Source: Schistocephalus solidus
Taxonomy: Eukaryota; Platyhelminthes; Cestoda; Diphyllobothriidea; Diphyllobothriidae
Assembly (NCBI GenBank): GCA_017591395.1
Contig: WEDG01006405.1
Coordinates: 45,533 to 109,532 of the forward strand
Length of the DNA stretch: 64,000 bases
Direction: 5' to 3'
Below are positions 12,480 through 23,697 of the stretch, one piece after another. The stretch's first letter is position 1. Every line of letters starts with the position of its first letter. The notes under the pieces were generated by a model. The model was not told where the DNA came from, did not search any database, and saw only the letters and a list, made by a program, of their open reading frames with translations. A program made the position numbers and the translations under genes.

Positions 12480-15400
12480 AAGGAGTTCTCTACCAAGAAC
12501 CTGGTCTCCGGCTGATCATTTTCATTTTATCTGCAAGTAAATTCCGAATTGAAGACTTAATCATAGATGGCACTTTTTGAGATAACAGTTAAGGGCAACA
12601 ATGCCTTCGATCTCGCAAATCGACGAGATATGATGGGAGAGGGCTCCAAGCTTAAATAATCCGTCAGTAAGGTTCCTTTGTAATTTCCAGTGAGAACGGT
12701 CTTAAAGGACCTCATACAAAGAGCATTCATCAACTCGAACGTCAGTATTTGGCAAAATTTTCAAGACCTCTTTTGACCTAACCGAAAGTATGCAGTTCAA
12801 GCAGGAGTCCGTTTTTGAGTAAGCATTTGCAACTTCTACAAAGATACCATGGACGCATTACAACCTGGGATTTGATGAAAACCCCCAAAGCCTTTGTTAT
12901 TTAAATTGGCTTTTTCTAGGTTGTGAAATGGAGTCCTCGTGGAAATATAGGGATGTCAGGGAAGCACGTCCTTTCAATGGTAGATTTTGCCGAAATAGAA
13001 TACTGGTCCTGTTGGTGTTTCCAAGGTCCTCATGCAACATCTAAGTAAATATTTCTTTGTGTGTACATTATGGCTGATGTGAGTAAATTCTCAACCTTAT
13101 AGATTATCAGCTTCCCATTTAACAGCAAAAATGCATGCTACTGAAATACATCTAGTAGTGTATTTATATGGCGCACTTATAGGGCCAGCAATGTGCACGC
13201 ACCCCAAAAAGGAATTCGCTCTAGTGCAATCGGAGATGGGTAGAAGTTTGTGATTACACAACAATAGATGGAAGATTTTTAAAAATCTTTCTGGTTTCAA
13301 TAAAAACGAACTATCTTTCATACCCTTACATGGGACATGTGTCGTGGCAAGTTAGGCTTTCCTGCTGCCTTCTCTTTCAAGGTAATTCAAGTGCACGACT
13401 GTGCCATTAAGCGGTAATGTGACCTCCCTCCAGAACAGAAAGAAGATGCGTACTACATAATTACAATTTATGACTACGTTTTCTCTCGATAAATTTTTCC
13501 AAGGCTTTTCAACCAATAAGATTCTGTATTTTGAAGTTCTGTCTGCGTATGAGTCGTAAATTCGAGATGCAGGTGAGATGGATCGGTTGTCTGTAAGATT
13601 CCTTCCTACGGGGAAGGTAGTTATAAAGTGTAAAAAATTACATGATTCCCATTCCTAGTGCTATTAGCGAAGCAATCTGAACTGGCGTACGAGCCAGCGT
13701 TTCCATGCTTATGGCTGAGGCATGATAGTCGATAACATCGAAATTCTGTAATTAATGGTCGGCGAGGAAGTGTTAGTGCGATTTTTTTACATCTCACTAA
13801 TCGGTGACTCCGATTTGATCATAGGCCGGCAACACTACAGCACAGCTCGGCTCAATCTACGCATGGTTCTCCATCGTAAATGTGTGCGTCCTGTTTACCT
13901 TGTCATGGGACCTGTCTATGTAAAACGCAATTGCCGACATTATGTTACGGAGGGTAGTATGCTGTCAACAAGACTCAACTCACCCAATCCAATATCTGAG
14001 GTAACTACATCTTCATTTGAAAATAACAAAAACTACCGAAACTATAATTTCAGTCTCAATAATTTTGCTTATTTGCTCTTTGCACAACTGACATTCTGGT
14101 CATGCCCTTACGCGATAGCCCTGTTTTTCGGCTTAGAATTCCTGCACAAAACCAAACGAATAGATGGATCCTCCTGATTGGCTCCATTCTGGTTAGTGGC
14201 AACTACACAGACAGCCTACTACGATCCGATTGGATCTAAACTGCGATTTAAAAAAAAAACTACTCTACAAGACGCCTTTGATTTTCGTACTGTGAAGGAA
14301 CCATCGAATCCAGTCCAAAAGGAAAATCGAAGGGAACTGAAGCCGTTCAAAAGAGAATTTATCCTTCAAAGGTAAAATACAAATACCTGTGCATGAGATG
14401 TTAGGAAGGAAGATTAATAATGTCGTTAAAATAGCATTACATGCAGTCTCAAGGCTTCCAAAAAAGCGGAACAAAAAAAAAGGAAAAAAAAACTAGATCA
14501 TGTGAAGAACGCAGAGATAAAAGGAGGCAAAAGAATGACTAAGTAATAGGGTTCATCTTTTATGTAGCGTATCAGCAGCTGCTGTTGCTAGCGCCGAGTA
14601 TTGAATGCCAAAAACGCGGCTTGGTAGTTTGCGCGATAGAGTCGATACTTGAAAGCAGCTAGAGGAGGGAAACGAGCACCACGACGATTGCCTCGTTCTT
14701 TTGAGTTCGAAGAGAGCGAGAAAGCGCGCGGAGGGATAGGCGCCGGGTCGCCATCTCCGGGGGTGATCAGTGCCAGTGGCGTGTGGGACGTTTGGGGGTG
14801 TCACATGCAAATGTGAAAAGAGGGTAAGCAGGCTGGAAGACGTCAGGCGGGAGTCAGGGCGCCAAGAAAACAGGTGCGCTATAAGATGGTCCAGGGATCA
14901 GTTGACTGCGATGATGATGACGAGAATAACGGCCACAATGGCGGCAACCGTTGCATGTAGGCTGATCACAAAATACTTGAAAATGCGACCCTATTTAAAT
15001 GCAAATAACAGTGCTACTTAATTCACTAAAAAACCACGTTTAGTGTAAAGGAATTTACATTAATCTTGTAGAATTATTAGAATACAGAGGTTGCTAATTT
15101 TCAGCATGGGCATTAAATTAAGCCTTTCGCGCCAAAGTTGAACAGCATATCGCCTTAACCACGGGCTAAGCAAAATATTAAGGTTGAAAGGACTAGCCAC
15201 CAAAATATTAGAAGTAATAAACGGCAAAGTTAGCAGACGCCTGCTTTTGAATGCGTCTGTTTGACCGTCGTAATCCAACGAAGTCCACAGTATGCTCCAC
15301 AGCATGGTGGTGTAGAAACGGTGCCTTGTCAGTTCATTAGGTTTAAGGAATAGTAGACTTGCACTGCATCTACCGCACTCTCTTCCGCCTATGCCCAGTG

Positions 15401-16531
15401 TCAAGACATTGTCAAGAAGACCGGAGGCGGGATCAAGCACAGATTAAGCATCTCCCACGGAGTGGAAGAGCGGGGCGCGGCATGAGCCTGCACCTACACG
15501 TGCCCATGTTGGGCACGCGCACTCCCAATGCCCGGCATTTGTTGTGTGACCGCATCCCAGAACAATAACGCCTGCCGAACCCTCATATGGCCCCCGTGTT
15601 TTTAAATAGCAAGCAATGAGCAAGAGGTGGGATGTAAGCCGGTTTTGTTTGCTCGATTTCTGTAATGCGGCATGGTAGGATGCGAGATTCAGTTTAGGGT
15701 AGAGTAGCTGATGGGCATGCACAGAGATGGATTTCAACCTGTCTGAATTGTGTTAAGTTGGACGGTGCTCCCGCATCCATCTGAACAAACCAATGAACTC
15801 TGGTACCCAATTTTCAGAAGCATCCTTGTCATCCCTCGAGTGATAGACTTTCTTACTCAGACTTCTTCCATGTTCATTGGCATTTTAATATGCCATGGTG
15901 GATCAGGTTTTAGTCGCCCACACGAACAGAAGCCTATTCAGACTAATGGGTCATCCTGTGTGACTCAGTTAGAGCATGTGTCTAGACACGTTGCACGTTG
16001 GACAGGCCCGATTATGAATGATGGAAAACGTGCGGTTACCCATTCGAACTCATTCAATGCTACCATGCGTAAGTAAGACGTAGGCCTAGGACAATTACAC
16101 CGCACATTTTAATACTCTTCCTATGTAATAATACAAATTAGTCTTTATTATTGCCATCTGTTAGTAACCATTTCTAAACTTGGTATGCCGACGTTTACAT
16201 ATGCGAACCTCATACATCAAGGTGGTACAATATCCCACACTTACGCAGATAAAGTAACCTAAACGTCACCCAAAATATGCCCTTTTTTCAGGAACAAGAA
16301 CTGCCTTGGATCACTGTCTGATGTACCAGAAACCCGGGTCTAATCTACTTTTCTATCTGGAAACGTCTTAATGGTCAGATGACGAGCTTCCCAGTGGGGA
16401 AAAAAAACATAACAACACCAACGATAGTTCTCAAAGTGCTAAAATATTTCACTCTTAATCCTGGGCATTTGTAGAATTGCCGAAGAGCAACCATGCAGGT
16501 TTGTTAGAGAGAATAAAGACTTTAAACTCAC
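12480..16531. other. No supported gene; GC-rich patch at 14.59-14.89 kb
   Basis: Downstream of the last assigned exon of the reductase gene in its direction of transcription. A 140-codon plus frame (13,755-14,177) and a minus frame of 126 codons (15,060-15,440) carry no recognised domain. The 14,590-14,890 patch is richer in G, C and CpG than its surroundings and could hold an exon (for example a 3' exon of the reductase on the minus strand), but I could not fix borders. A minus-strand AATAAA lies at 16,144-16,149. Confidence 0.45.
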
Positions 16532-16629
16532 AGAAGGCTCGGGTTCAGCAGGTCGAGGAGTCGGCGCACCTCCAGATTGCGTGGCAATGCGGTAGTTTTC
16601 CAACTCGTTCAGATAGGCCATACGTTTGT
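16532..16629 (-). CDS. Ferric reductase-like gene, exon 6 (cytoplasmic tail)
   Basis: A minus-strand exon between an acceptor (tttttag at 16,630-16,636) and a donor (gtgagt ending at 16,531). It encodes KRMAYLNELENYR followed by a Pro/Glu-rich stretch ending in PEPS. Exon 5 ends with one base of a split codon, and this exon supplies exactly the two missing bases (giving Asn) and then stays open to its donor. A basic, polar sequence straight after the last membrane helix suits a cytoplasmic tail. No sequence homology confirms the link. If the donor is ignored, the frame reads on for 30 residues to a stop at 16,439-16,441, and an AATAAA on the same strand lies at 16,144-16,149, so this could also be the terminal exon. 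Confidence 0.6.
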
Positions 16630-16636
16630 CTAAAAA

Positions 16637-18049
16637 ATAGGATGTAAAAGAGGCAAAACATTACGATCGGCACGGTCCAACAAAACTTGAACTTTGAGCC
16701 TGATTTCTTCAAGAAAAACAGATTTTTAAACCGCCAGGCAGGTCTTCGTGACAAATACTCAATGCAAATAACTCGATTGTGCACATAGTAGTGTTTGAAA
16801 ATTCCCCGGCCGAAGACACGAGCAGTTAATCATCCTTACAGTGTCTTCTGTCCCAACCGAATCCGGATAAAAATCACTTAACTGATAAAGGCAGAACTTG
16901 AAAAATGACTTTCATACAATTTTGAAGGAATGGTAACACAAAAATTTAAATGTCCAAAAAGGAAAGAAGTTCCTGCTGAATAGAAAGGTGTTCTGCGTGC
17001 AAAGAAAACTTTCGAATTCGAAGTATATGCCGAAAAGTATTTGATAAATGAGCAACGATTATCAAGTTCAGGGCCAGTGAGATGTTCAAGCAACGTTCGA
17101 AGTAGAGATATAGCAGGATAAAGTCTACCTGTAAACTTCTTAGAAATCGATAAATAAAAGGAGTCATAACAGGTATCATATCATAAGAAGGTGATCTTGC
17201 CGGAAGGTTAAAGTAGTGATTTTAGCTATCTCTTTTCGGATGCTAGTGTTATAAGGGCTGCGATTAGCACGTCCTACAGACTCTTCCAACCTTAATTACA
17301 GCAACCGTTCAATGTGAGGTGGCCATGAAGCACTTGAGCATACAATCCTTTTAAAATATAACTAATCTTACTTAAATCAATAGAATAGCATGTTTAGTGC
17401 AAAATACTTGAAAGGTTACGCCCGTAGGGACAGCAGTCGGCAATTGTTTAACAGGCGTTGACCTGCGTCCTTGGCACCATGTGCGCACAGTGTGCACTAC
17501 TCATCCAGTGTCATGAGCAATCTACACGATAGGGAGGATACGCGCGTGGGAAACACAGGTCTCATAGCGAAATTAGTATATAGGATTCTGCGGTGGCTGA
17601 AAACTGCTAGTCGTGGTCACTACCTGCACTGTCTGATAGCTAGCACACCTGACCTATCAACTGCTTCATCGACGTGTCCCAGAAACACGGTGGGAACATG
17701 AAGCAGTCCATGAAAAAGGCCAGCATTTATATAGGCTGCTCCGGAAAAAAAGTACCCAGTGGGGAGAGGACGGTTCAACAGAAATTCTCGCCAAAGTATC
17801 GACGCTTTTGCCAAATGCGTATAAAGAAACGAACATTTGACAGAGTGCGCTTTAGTAAGGATGAAAAAAGGAAAAAAAAAACTATTTACGACATTTAGTA
17901 AACACGCGGTATTTCTGCGGATACGGGCACGCTTTATAATTCTTCAATGATCAGATACTGCGCAAAAAGGGGTTTTGTCAAACCATTACAAATGCTCTAC
18001 TTTTGGGACAGGATGAGGAGTGGAACATCGAATGAGAAGAAACTGACTG
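16637..18049. other. Intron 5, left part: nothing recognised
   Basis: AT-rich intronic sequence between exon 6 and the first tRNA/hammerhead repeat copy. Reading frames here (up to 79 codons) show no domain, and no mobile element is recognised. Confidence 0.5.
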
Positions 18050-18365
18050 GCAAATAGGCTGAGCATTGCCGGCAAATAAAAGAGAGACCGTAATGGTAAC
18101 CTCTGGCTCATAAGCGGTTATCAACCAGTCATACCCAACCCCAGGTGGAGCACCACTCAAGGTTTTGAACCCACGACCTGTTAATTAGAAATCCAACGCT
18201 CTAAACATTTAACCATAGACTCGTTCTCTTGGTGGTTTAGAGAATATTGACAATCGTTGATGGACGCTTCAACGATCAGTTACTGGACTCATTCATTCCG
18301 TTCTGCCTTGGGGTTCACTATTGGGCCCCACCAGCAGTCGCTAGTGTCATAGGTAAGTGAACAGT
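18050..18365 (-). repeat. tRNA/hammerhead repeat copy, diverged
   Basis: A single, nearly full-length but diverged copy of the ~300-bp repeat on the minus strand. Ribozyme region 18,086-18,130 (core reads TTGATAA, so inactive, though GACTGG and CGGTC arms remain), tRNA-like region about 18,163-18,222, then the upstream segment including the 'cagtcgc' landmark near 18,335. This standalone copy shows that the tRNA-like and ribozyme parts belong to one element and were not brought together only in the 23.6-kb array. Confidence 0.75.
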
Positions 18366-20280
18366 GCCAACACAGACACGCACTCTAGTTGCATAACCGA
18401 TCGGTGAAGCGTTTATCAACCAATGGCACTTAGAGAGTCTATGCATATGATGATCAAGACCACGCTTTGACGAAGTCGGAGTTAAGTGGTCAGAAAAGAC
18501 CTTTTCAGGTTAGTTCCAAATGCTTGCATAAATGACCGAGCTGAAAAATCGGAACATCAGGGGAAAATAAATTGGCTAACCCGGTCAACCTACCTATAAC
18601 GCATGTTAATCGCAAAAATGGGGGGGGTTATTATAGATCAAAAACAGGTTGCAGCAAAAATGGCAACGGTGCCTAGAGGATTTTTTGAGCATTCAAATAA
18701 ATTACACAAAACGAATTGAGAAAAGATCCGACAAATCCTGTTTCGAGAACCTTACTTTAAGTTAGGGCATTCAGTTGTGTTAAGGTGCACCGGAGTATTT
18801 TCAGAGGCGCATTCAGTACATTATCCAGTCCACATTCAAAATTGAAATCGTGTTAGAAACAACAAAGAAAACACAAGGTTTCTGAGCCCATCCACTGGCA
18901 GCTGGTTGGAAGAGTAGACACTATAAATATTCTCGGAGAGTCAAGCGCAGACTTTTTGACCAAGCCCTGTGTCTAGGTGCTAAGGGTGTGCGCTGGACAG
19001 CGGTTTTCTAATTACAGTTAAAGAGTCAAAAGACTGTATTGAGTCTTCCTCGTCTACCTACTTCGCTGCTAGCTGCTAGGTTAACGGGTTCTCTGTGTTC
19101 GCTAACTACATACTTCACAACCTTGCTCGTGCTCTTAAATGAGCAGTATCAAACTGTTCGTGCCACTGGAGTGCACTTACACACCATGCTGACCACCCAA
19201 ACTACTAATTTGAGTAGAATAACAGGGCGTCAGCCTACGCAGCGAACTGTCTGCTGATTCACATCCAGTGACACGGCATCATACAGAGTCAGAATAAGCT
19301 GGCATCCTCCTCTTTCCGAGTTACCCGCGGAGACAGGGAAATGCCAACGCATACGCGCATCACCCCCCTTCCCCCGGCACGCTTGCCTACGCCTACGCGT
19401 TCGCACAAACGACCTACACACAAATGGGCGCGATCCCAGATGCGCAGTTGGTGAGTGTTGGTTGGCTGTGTGTGTGTGCGTGCGTGCGTGTCTCCCGTTA
19501 GAGCGTCCTGTTTAGCCCACAGCCGTGGATCCTCTATGTGGGTAGGACAACCGAAGGAGCGCTCTTGGGAATTCCTGTTTATGACGCTACCAACTGGTTC
19601 AGGTTTGGTGGTGCAACGTCGACAGGTCCGGCTACGCGCAAGCAATCCGGTTACCGACAAAGAAAGAGCCTGCCAAATGACAGTGTCTGTCTTTCGCTCT
19701 GCGCGTGGCCTCAGGTGACTGCTGAATATCCGGGCGCAGCACATACGCATGCGCCTAGGCTTGCACAAACGCATGCAAATTTGAGCCAATCAGCAGTCAC
19801 ATATTCACAAGGTGCAATCCAGCGTTTTCACACAAATCGAGGGTGAAACTGTGACTAAGAGTCCTTGCGTATTGCTGACGAATACAGCGTGTCTTCGGTG
19901 CCGCTTTTTTAAGGAATATTAAGCAATGAGAAAAAAAGAGATATGCTAATAAGGCATGGTGGTCGAGTTGTCGGTTGAACGAGGCACGCAATTTCCTGAC
20001 GGATAGAGAGTTGCACCAAAGAAATTTTAGGAGGATCTGCAAGGATCAGAAGTCCATCATGCCTTCACAGTCATATAGAAGGAATTCGAAAAAAGAGGGA
20101 GAGGATAAGATTCGGGTTGTGGGATGAAGCCTTGGGGTACTTTACTGAGGGAGTAGGGGTGGAGAGAAGTAAATAAAGTCCGACCTGACTTGATAAGTGC
20201 GAGGAAATAACGTCTGGGGTAGCACTAATGCGAAGCTAATTATTGCCATTAAGGTTTCCTATTTAATAAAAAAATATCAT
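18366..20280. other. Intron 5: CpG-rich block, no supported gene
   Basis: From about 19,040 to 19,800 the sequence becomes richer in G, C and CpG, with a (TG)n/(TGCG)n run at 19,468-19,492 and overlapping frames on both strands (166 codons minus at 19,289-19,789; 102 plus at 19,538-19,846). None shows a domain, and frames open on both strands are typical of GC-rich non-coding DNA. Could be a buried exon or regulatory island; undecided. Confidence 0.4.
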
Positions 20281-20282
20281 AA

Positions 20283-20377
20283 CACTTGGGATTGGGTATG
20301 ACTGGCTGATGACGGCTAATAAGCCAGAAATGTCCATTCCGGTCTCCCTTGTCTTTGGCGGTTTCACATTATCAACA
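20283..20377 (+). repeat. tRNA/hammerhead repeat, 3' fragment fused to PLE-B
   Basis: The last ~95 bp of the repeat: the 'acacttgggattgggtatg' lead, then the hammerhead (20,300-20,344) with an intact CTGATGA core, GGCT/AGCC stem II, GAAA and GACTGG/CCGGTC stem I. One substitution breaks the palindromic stem III (TGTCCA instead of TGGCCA). It runs directly into the left terminal repeat of PLE-B; the bases AACA at the join fit both partners. Confidence 0.85.
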
Positions 20378-20983
20378 CCAGATACAAGTAGCACACCACC
20401 CTACATCTACTTTACGCTCACAGCTTGTACACCCTAAGGACAGGGTTAGCTACCTTGATAAAAAGGTGTTGTCTACAAAATTCCATGTTCCAGTTGTAAT
20501 GCCGTTTATTGTGGCCAAACTGGGAAATCTGTCTCAACCCGCCTACACGAACATCAGTTGGCGGTTAGAAGACGAGACCATTTATCCCAAGTGGCTATGC
20601 ATACACTGGAAACCGGACATAAATTTGCATGGGAGAAAACACGGATTGTTGGCATCTGCCCAATCAGAAAAGGCCGTGAATTCCTGGAAGCAATGCACTC
20701 AGATGAGGCATGCATCAACCGGCATATCGATTTGGATGCCACATACAAAATCGTTAAAGAAAAATTCAAACGCGCACAACCAATCACGACGGGATGACGA
20801 AATACACTGAAAGCCTATTGGTTCGGATTTTGGGCAATCTCAGAATCCTTTGTTTAACACGGTTAATTGATTAATTGTTCCTGTACACTGCCTGTAGTCT
20901 GACGACGAGCTGGGGGACCAGTCTCGAAAATTTACGCATTAAAGTTTCTATTTTTTTTCCCAAAGAATTTCATCTTTTCTATT
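20374..20983 (+). repeat. PLE-B left pseudo-LTR
   Basis: About 610 bp, nearly identical to 22,946-23,554. It contains the endonuclease 3' half (frame broken by the same one-base deletion in an A-run as the right copy), the 3' untranslated part and a hammerhead motif at 20,897-20,935. It is followed after about 12 bp by the ATG of the element's coding region. Confidence 0.9.
20897..20935 (+). ncRNA. Minimal hammerhead ribozyme motif, PLE-B left repeat
   Basis: CTGACGA core, an extra C, stem II (GAG/CTC plus CTGG/CCAG, loop GGGA, one bulged T), GAAA, then the self-complementary AATT that would make stem III only between two molecules. Stem I has just GT/AC next to the core. PLEs are known to carry such minimal hammerheads, thought to act as dimers. 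Conservation of stem II pairing in the second PLE subfamily supports it. Confidence 0.65.
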
Positions 20984-20995
20984 GAATATCTTGGG

Positions 20996-23369
20996 ATGCC
21001 TGTTTTTCAATACATACGTACGAATTTTGAGCGAAGTGTTTTGCTTTGTGCTCGACGATGGGAAAAGTGTACCATTCGCGAAAGTTTAACGCGAGAACAA
21101 TTATCCTTTTTACACCGTTGTCGAAACAATAGGATTCTACCGAAATCCGTGAAGATAAAACCCGCAATAAAGTCATCCCAGGGCTTTCAAGCCGCTTTCC
21201 GTTACGGCTATCAAATGCTTGGAGCATTTATAACAGACGCACACTATCGACTTCGTAGATTCAAGGAGCAGAAAGAACAAAACATGCAATTTTGCCATGA
21301 CCAACTCCCTGCACACGTATTTAAAACACTACAGGAAACTATCACGCACGTTTCAGAACTAGAACGACTAAAAAAGAGAAGCATCTTGACGAAAAAGTGG
21401 ATGAGAATTTCTCATGAAAATCACAATGATACGATGTATCCAAATAAAGTCATAAACTTATCCTCGAAAGTCCTAACAAAAACAGAGGAAAAGGTGCTGT
21501 CCAAAGGAATGAAGTACAATCCATCGGATTCCAACTACCTTGACTTCCTTGCAAACTTTGAATCAATCATATCATCAACAAATCTTACAGAAGAAGAACA
21601 GTTTGCAATTCGCAGCAGTACTGTACATGCCTTGAATAACCGAAGTAAACACTCAACATTATCTTGCGATGAAAGAAAAGCACTCAAGGCACTGAAACAA
21701 GAAAAAGATATCATCATTCTACCTGCTGATAAAGGAGGTGCAACCACCATCCTAAACAAAGAAGATTACACAGGGAAAATGCTTTCAATTTTTAAAAGAC
21801 GATTCAACATACAAACCTTTGTCTGCAGACCCCACAAAATCCCAAAACTCGTGCATTGAAAAAGCACTAAAACGCCTTACGGGAAGGAAATTAATATCAG
21901 AAGTTCTTGCTAAATCCTTAAAACAGGAAGAACCCACCATTGCAAAAATATATGGTCTTCCAAAAATTCACAAAACTGGTATCCCACTGCGACCGATAGT
22001 CTCTTTAATCGGTGCACCGAATTATAAAATTTCAAAGTGGCTATTTCACCAGCTATATCCACTTACAAAGAACTCTGAATACTCCATTGAAGATTCAAAA
22101 CGTTTTCTAGACAAATTAAAAGGAATCACAGTTACATCTGACGAGGTAATGGTTTCATTCGATGTGGTCTCGCTCTTCACCTCGATCCCCCTTGATTTAG
22201 CGAGATCATGCACCGAAGAACTACTCCACGCCTACGTCACTGATGTACCTGCCGATGCATTACTCCAACTCCTAGACCTTTGTCTAGAAACCAATTTTTC
22301 CTTCTCCGGCCAATGCTATCAACAACTTAAAGGAGCCCCTATGGGGTCACCCATATCCGGCTTCCTGGCTGAAGCTGTAATGCAGAAATTGGAATCGATA
22401 GCTCTCCCTGGTGTAAAACCAAAATTGTGGTTGCGATACGTTGATGATACATTTGTCATCGTCAAGAAAGAACTATTAGATCCGCTCCACAAAAATTCTA
22501 AACTCAACATTTCCAGGAATTGAATTTACGTTCGAGACGGAAGCTGATGGACAACTCCCATTTCTGGATGTCCTCGTACATCGGAAAACTGATGGATCAC
22601 TCCACACCTCAGTTTACCGCAAAGAAACATATTCTGAGGTCATCCTACACTTTGAGAGTAATCATCCTATCTCTCACAAAAGGAGTTCTGTCTACAGTCT
22701 CCTAAATCGAGCCAAAACACACTGCTCTGATGAAGAAAGTTATCGAGCAGAAATGAAATACCTATTTAACTTGTTCTCTAAAAATGGATACCCCCGTGAC
22801 TTCGTGTATCGATGTCTAAAACAACAAGAATCCAAAGAGAAAGGTATTTCAAACACCACGGCCACCCAGGCACCCAAAACAATGACCTGGCGAACTCTCC
22901 CATACATTAAAAATGTATCTGAGCTTGTCGAAAGACAGCTTAAAAAACACCAGATACAAGTAGCACACCACCCTACATCTACTTTACGCTCACAGCTTGT
23001 ACACCCTAAGGACAGGGTTAGCTACCTTGATAAAAAGGTGTTGTCTACAAAATTCCATGTTCCAGTTGTAATGCCGTTTATTGTGGCCAAACTGGGAAAT
23101 CTGTCTCAACCCGCCTACACGAACATCAGTTGGCGGTTAGAAGACGAGACCATTTATCCCAAGTGGCTATGCATACACTGGAAACCGGACATAAATTTGC
23201 ATGGGAGAAAACACGGATTGTTGGCATCTGCCCAATCAGAAAAGGCCGTGAATTCCTGGAAGCAATGCACTCAGATGAGGCATGCATCAACCGGCATATC
23301 GATTTGGATGCCACATACAAAATCGTTAAAGAAAAATTCAAACGCGCACAACCAATCACGACGGGATGA
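20996..23369 (+). pseudogene. PLE-B reverse transcriptase-GIY-YIG endonuclease, three frameshifts
   Basis: Retroelement polyprotein: RT plus C-terminal GIY-YIG endonuclease for target-primed insertion. Frame 1 (20,996 to about 21,795) is the N-terminal region with ILPADKGG. Frame 2 (to about 22,498) has YGLPKIHKTGIPLRPI, SFDVVSLFTSIPLD (first catalytic Asp), GAPMGSPISG and LRYVDDTFVI (catalytic Asp pair). Frame 3 (from 22,513) continues the thumb and linker; after about 23,034 the endonuclease continues in a shifted frame. Each break is a single-base indel, two of them in homopolymers (about 21,795; A-run at 23,032-23,036, five A where PLE-C has six) and one extra T near 22,498. ATG at 20,996 chosen because it opens the first frame just after the left repeat. 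Likely otherwise intact. Confidence 0.9.
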
Positions 23370-23554
23370 CGAAATACACTCAAAGCCTATTGGTTCGGAT
23401 TTTGGGCAATCTCAGAATCCTTTGTTTAACACGGTTAATTGATTAATTGTTCCTGTACACTGCCTGTAGTCTGACGACGAGCTGGGGGACCAGTCTCGAA
23501 AATTTACGCATTAAAGTTTCTATTTTTTCCCAAAGAATTTCGTCTTTTTCTATT
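22946..23554 (+). repeat. PLE-B right pseudo-LTR
   Basis: Direct repeat partner of 20,374-20,983, covering the endonuclease 3' half and the 3' untranslated region. The hammerhead motif is at 23,469-23,507 and is unchanged from the left copy. Differences seen include a G/C change near 23,380 and length changes in T-runs near 23,525 and 23,545. It ends in a (TA)-rich microsatellite. Confidence 0.9.
23469..23507 (+). ncRNA. Minimal hammerhead ribozyme motif, PLE-B right repeat
   Basis: Same motif as at 20,897: CTGACGA, extra C, paired stem II with GGGA loop, GAAA followed by palindromic AATT. In a full-length PLE transcript the two copies would sit about 2.57 kb apart, so paired cleavage would release a unit-length RNA. 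Confidence 0.65.
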
Positions 23555-23612
23555 ATATATATCTATATATATATGTATATATATATGTATATACATGATA
23601 TGTTGTCTATAT
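23555..23612. repeat. (TA)n-type microsatellite at PLE-B 3' end
   Basis: Interrupted TA-rich tract (tatata, tctata, tgtata variants) directly after the right end of PLE-B and before the tRNA/hammerhead array. Confidence 0.85.
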
Positions 23613-23627
23613 ACTAGAGACAAGGGA

Positions 23628-23672
23628 GACCGGAATGGCCATTTCTGGCTTATTAGCCGTCATCAGCCAGTC
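23628..23672 (-). ncRNA. Hammerhead ribozyme motif, array unit 1
   Basis: Type I hammerhead layout read on the minus strand: stem I GACTGG/CCGGTC (six pairs, one G-T), intact CTGATGA core, an unpaired C, stem II GGCT/AGCC with loop AATA, an A, GAAA, then palindromic ATGGCCAT followed by T as the cleavage-site base. C opposite A at the foot of stem II is unlike the usual G-C pair. The palindrome means stem III is either a tiny hairpin or formed between two RNAs. Confidence 0.75.
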
Positions 23673-23697
23673 ATACCCAATCCCAAGTGTGGAACAC

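Larger units (their letters stand above)
20374..23554 (+). mobile_element. Penelope-like element B, near complete
   Basis: A full PLE arrangement: a left direct terminal repeat (20,374-20,983), a body with the coding region, and a right repeat (22,946-23,554) that is almost identical to the left one. The terminal repeat begins inside the coding region, just before the endonuclease, and ends after a minimal hammerhead motif. This is the pseudo-LTR layout known for PLEs, equivalent to a 5'-truncated copy joined head-to-tail to a full copy. The insertion ends in a (TA)n tract. Few differences between the repeats suggest a recent insertion, but the frame is broken at three points. Confidence 0.93.

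Noticed and set aside
13755..14177. 140-codon plus-strand frame
   Set aside because: Long for this AT-rich DNA, but without recognisable domain, flanking splice sites or repeat homology; not supportable as a gene.
19289..19789. 166-codon minus-strand frame in the CpG-rich block
   Set aside because: Overlaps open plus-strand frames, Arg/Cys/Thr-rich from (TG)n and GC-rich sequence; behaves like non-coding GC-rich DNA.
20554..20787. Minus-strand frame antisense to the PLE endonuclease (also at 23,126-23,383 and, as a plus-strand frame antisense to PLE-C, 25,265-25,522)
   Set aside because: It recurs only because the PLE endonuclease sequence recurs; antisense shadow.
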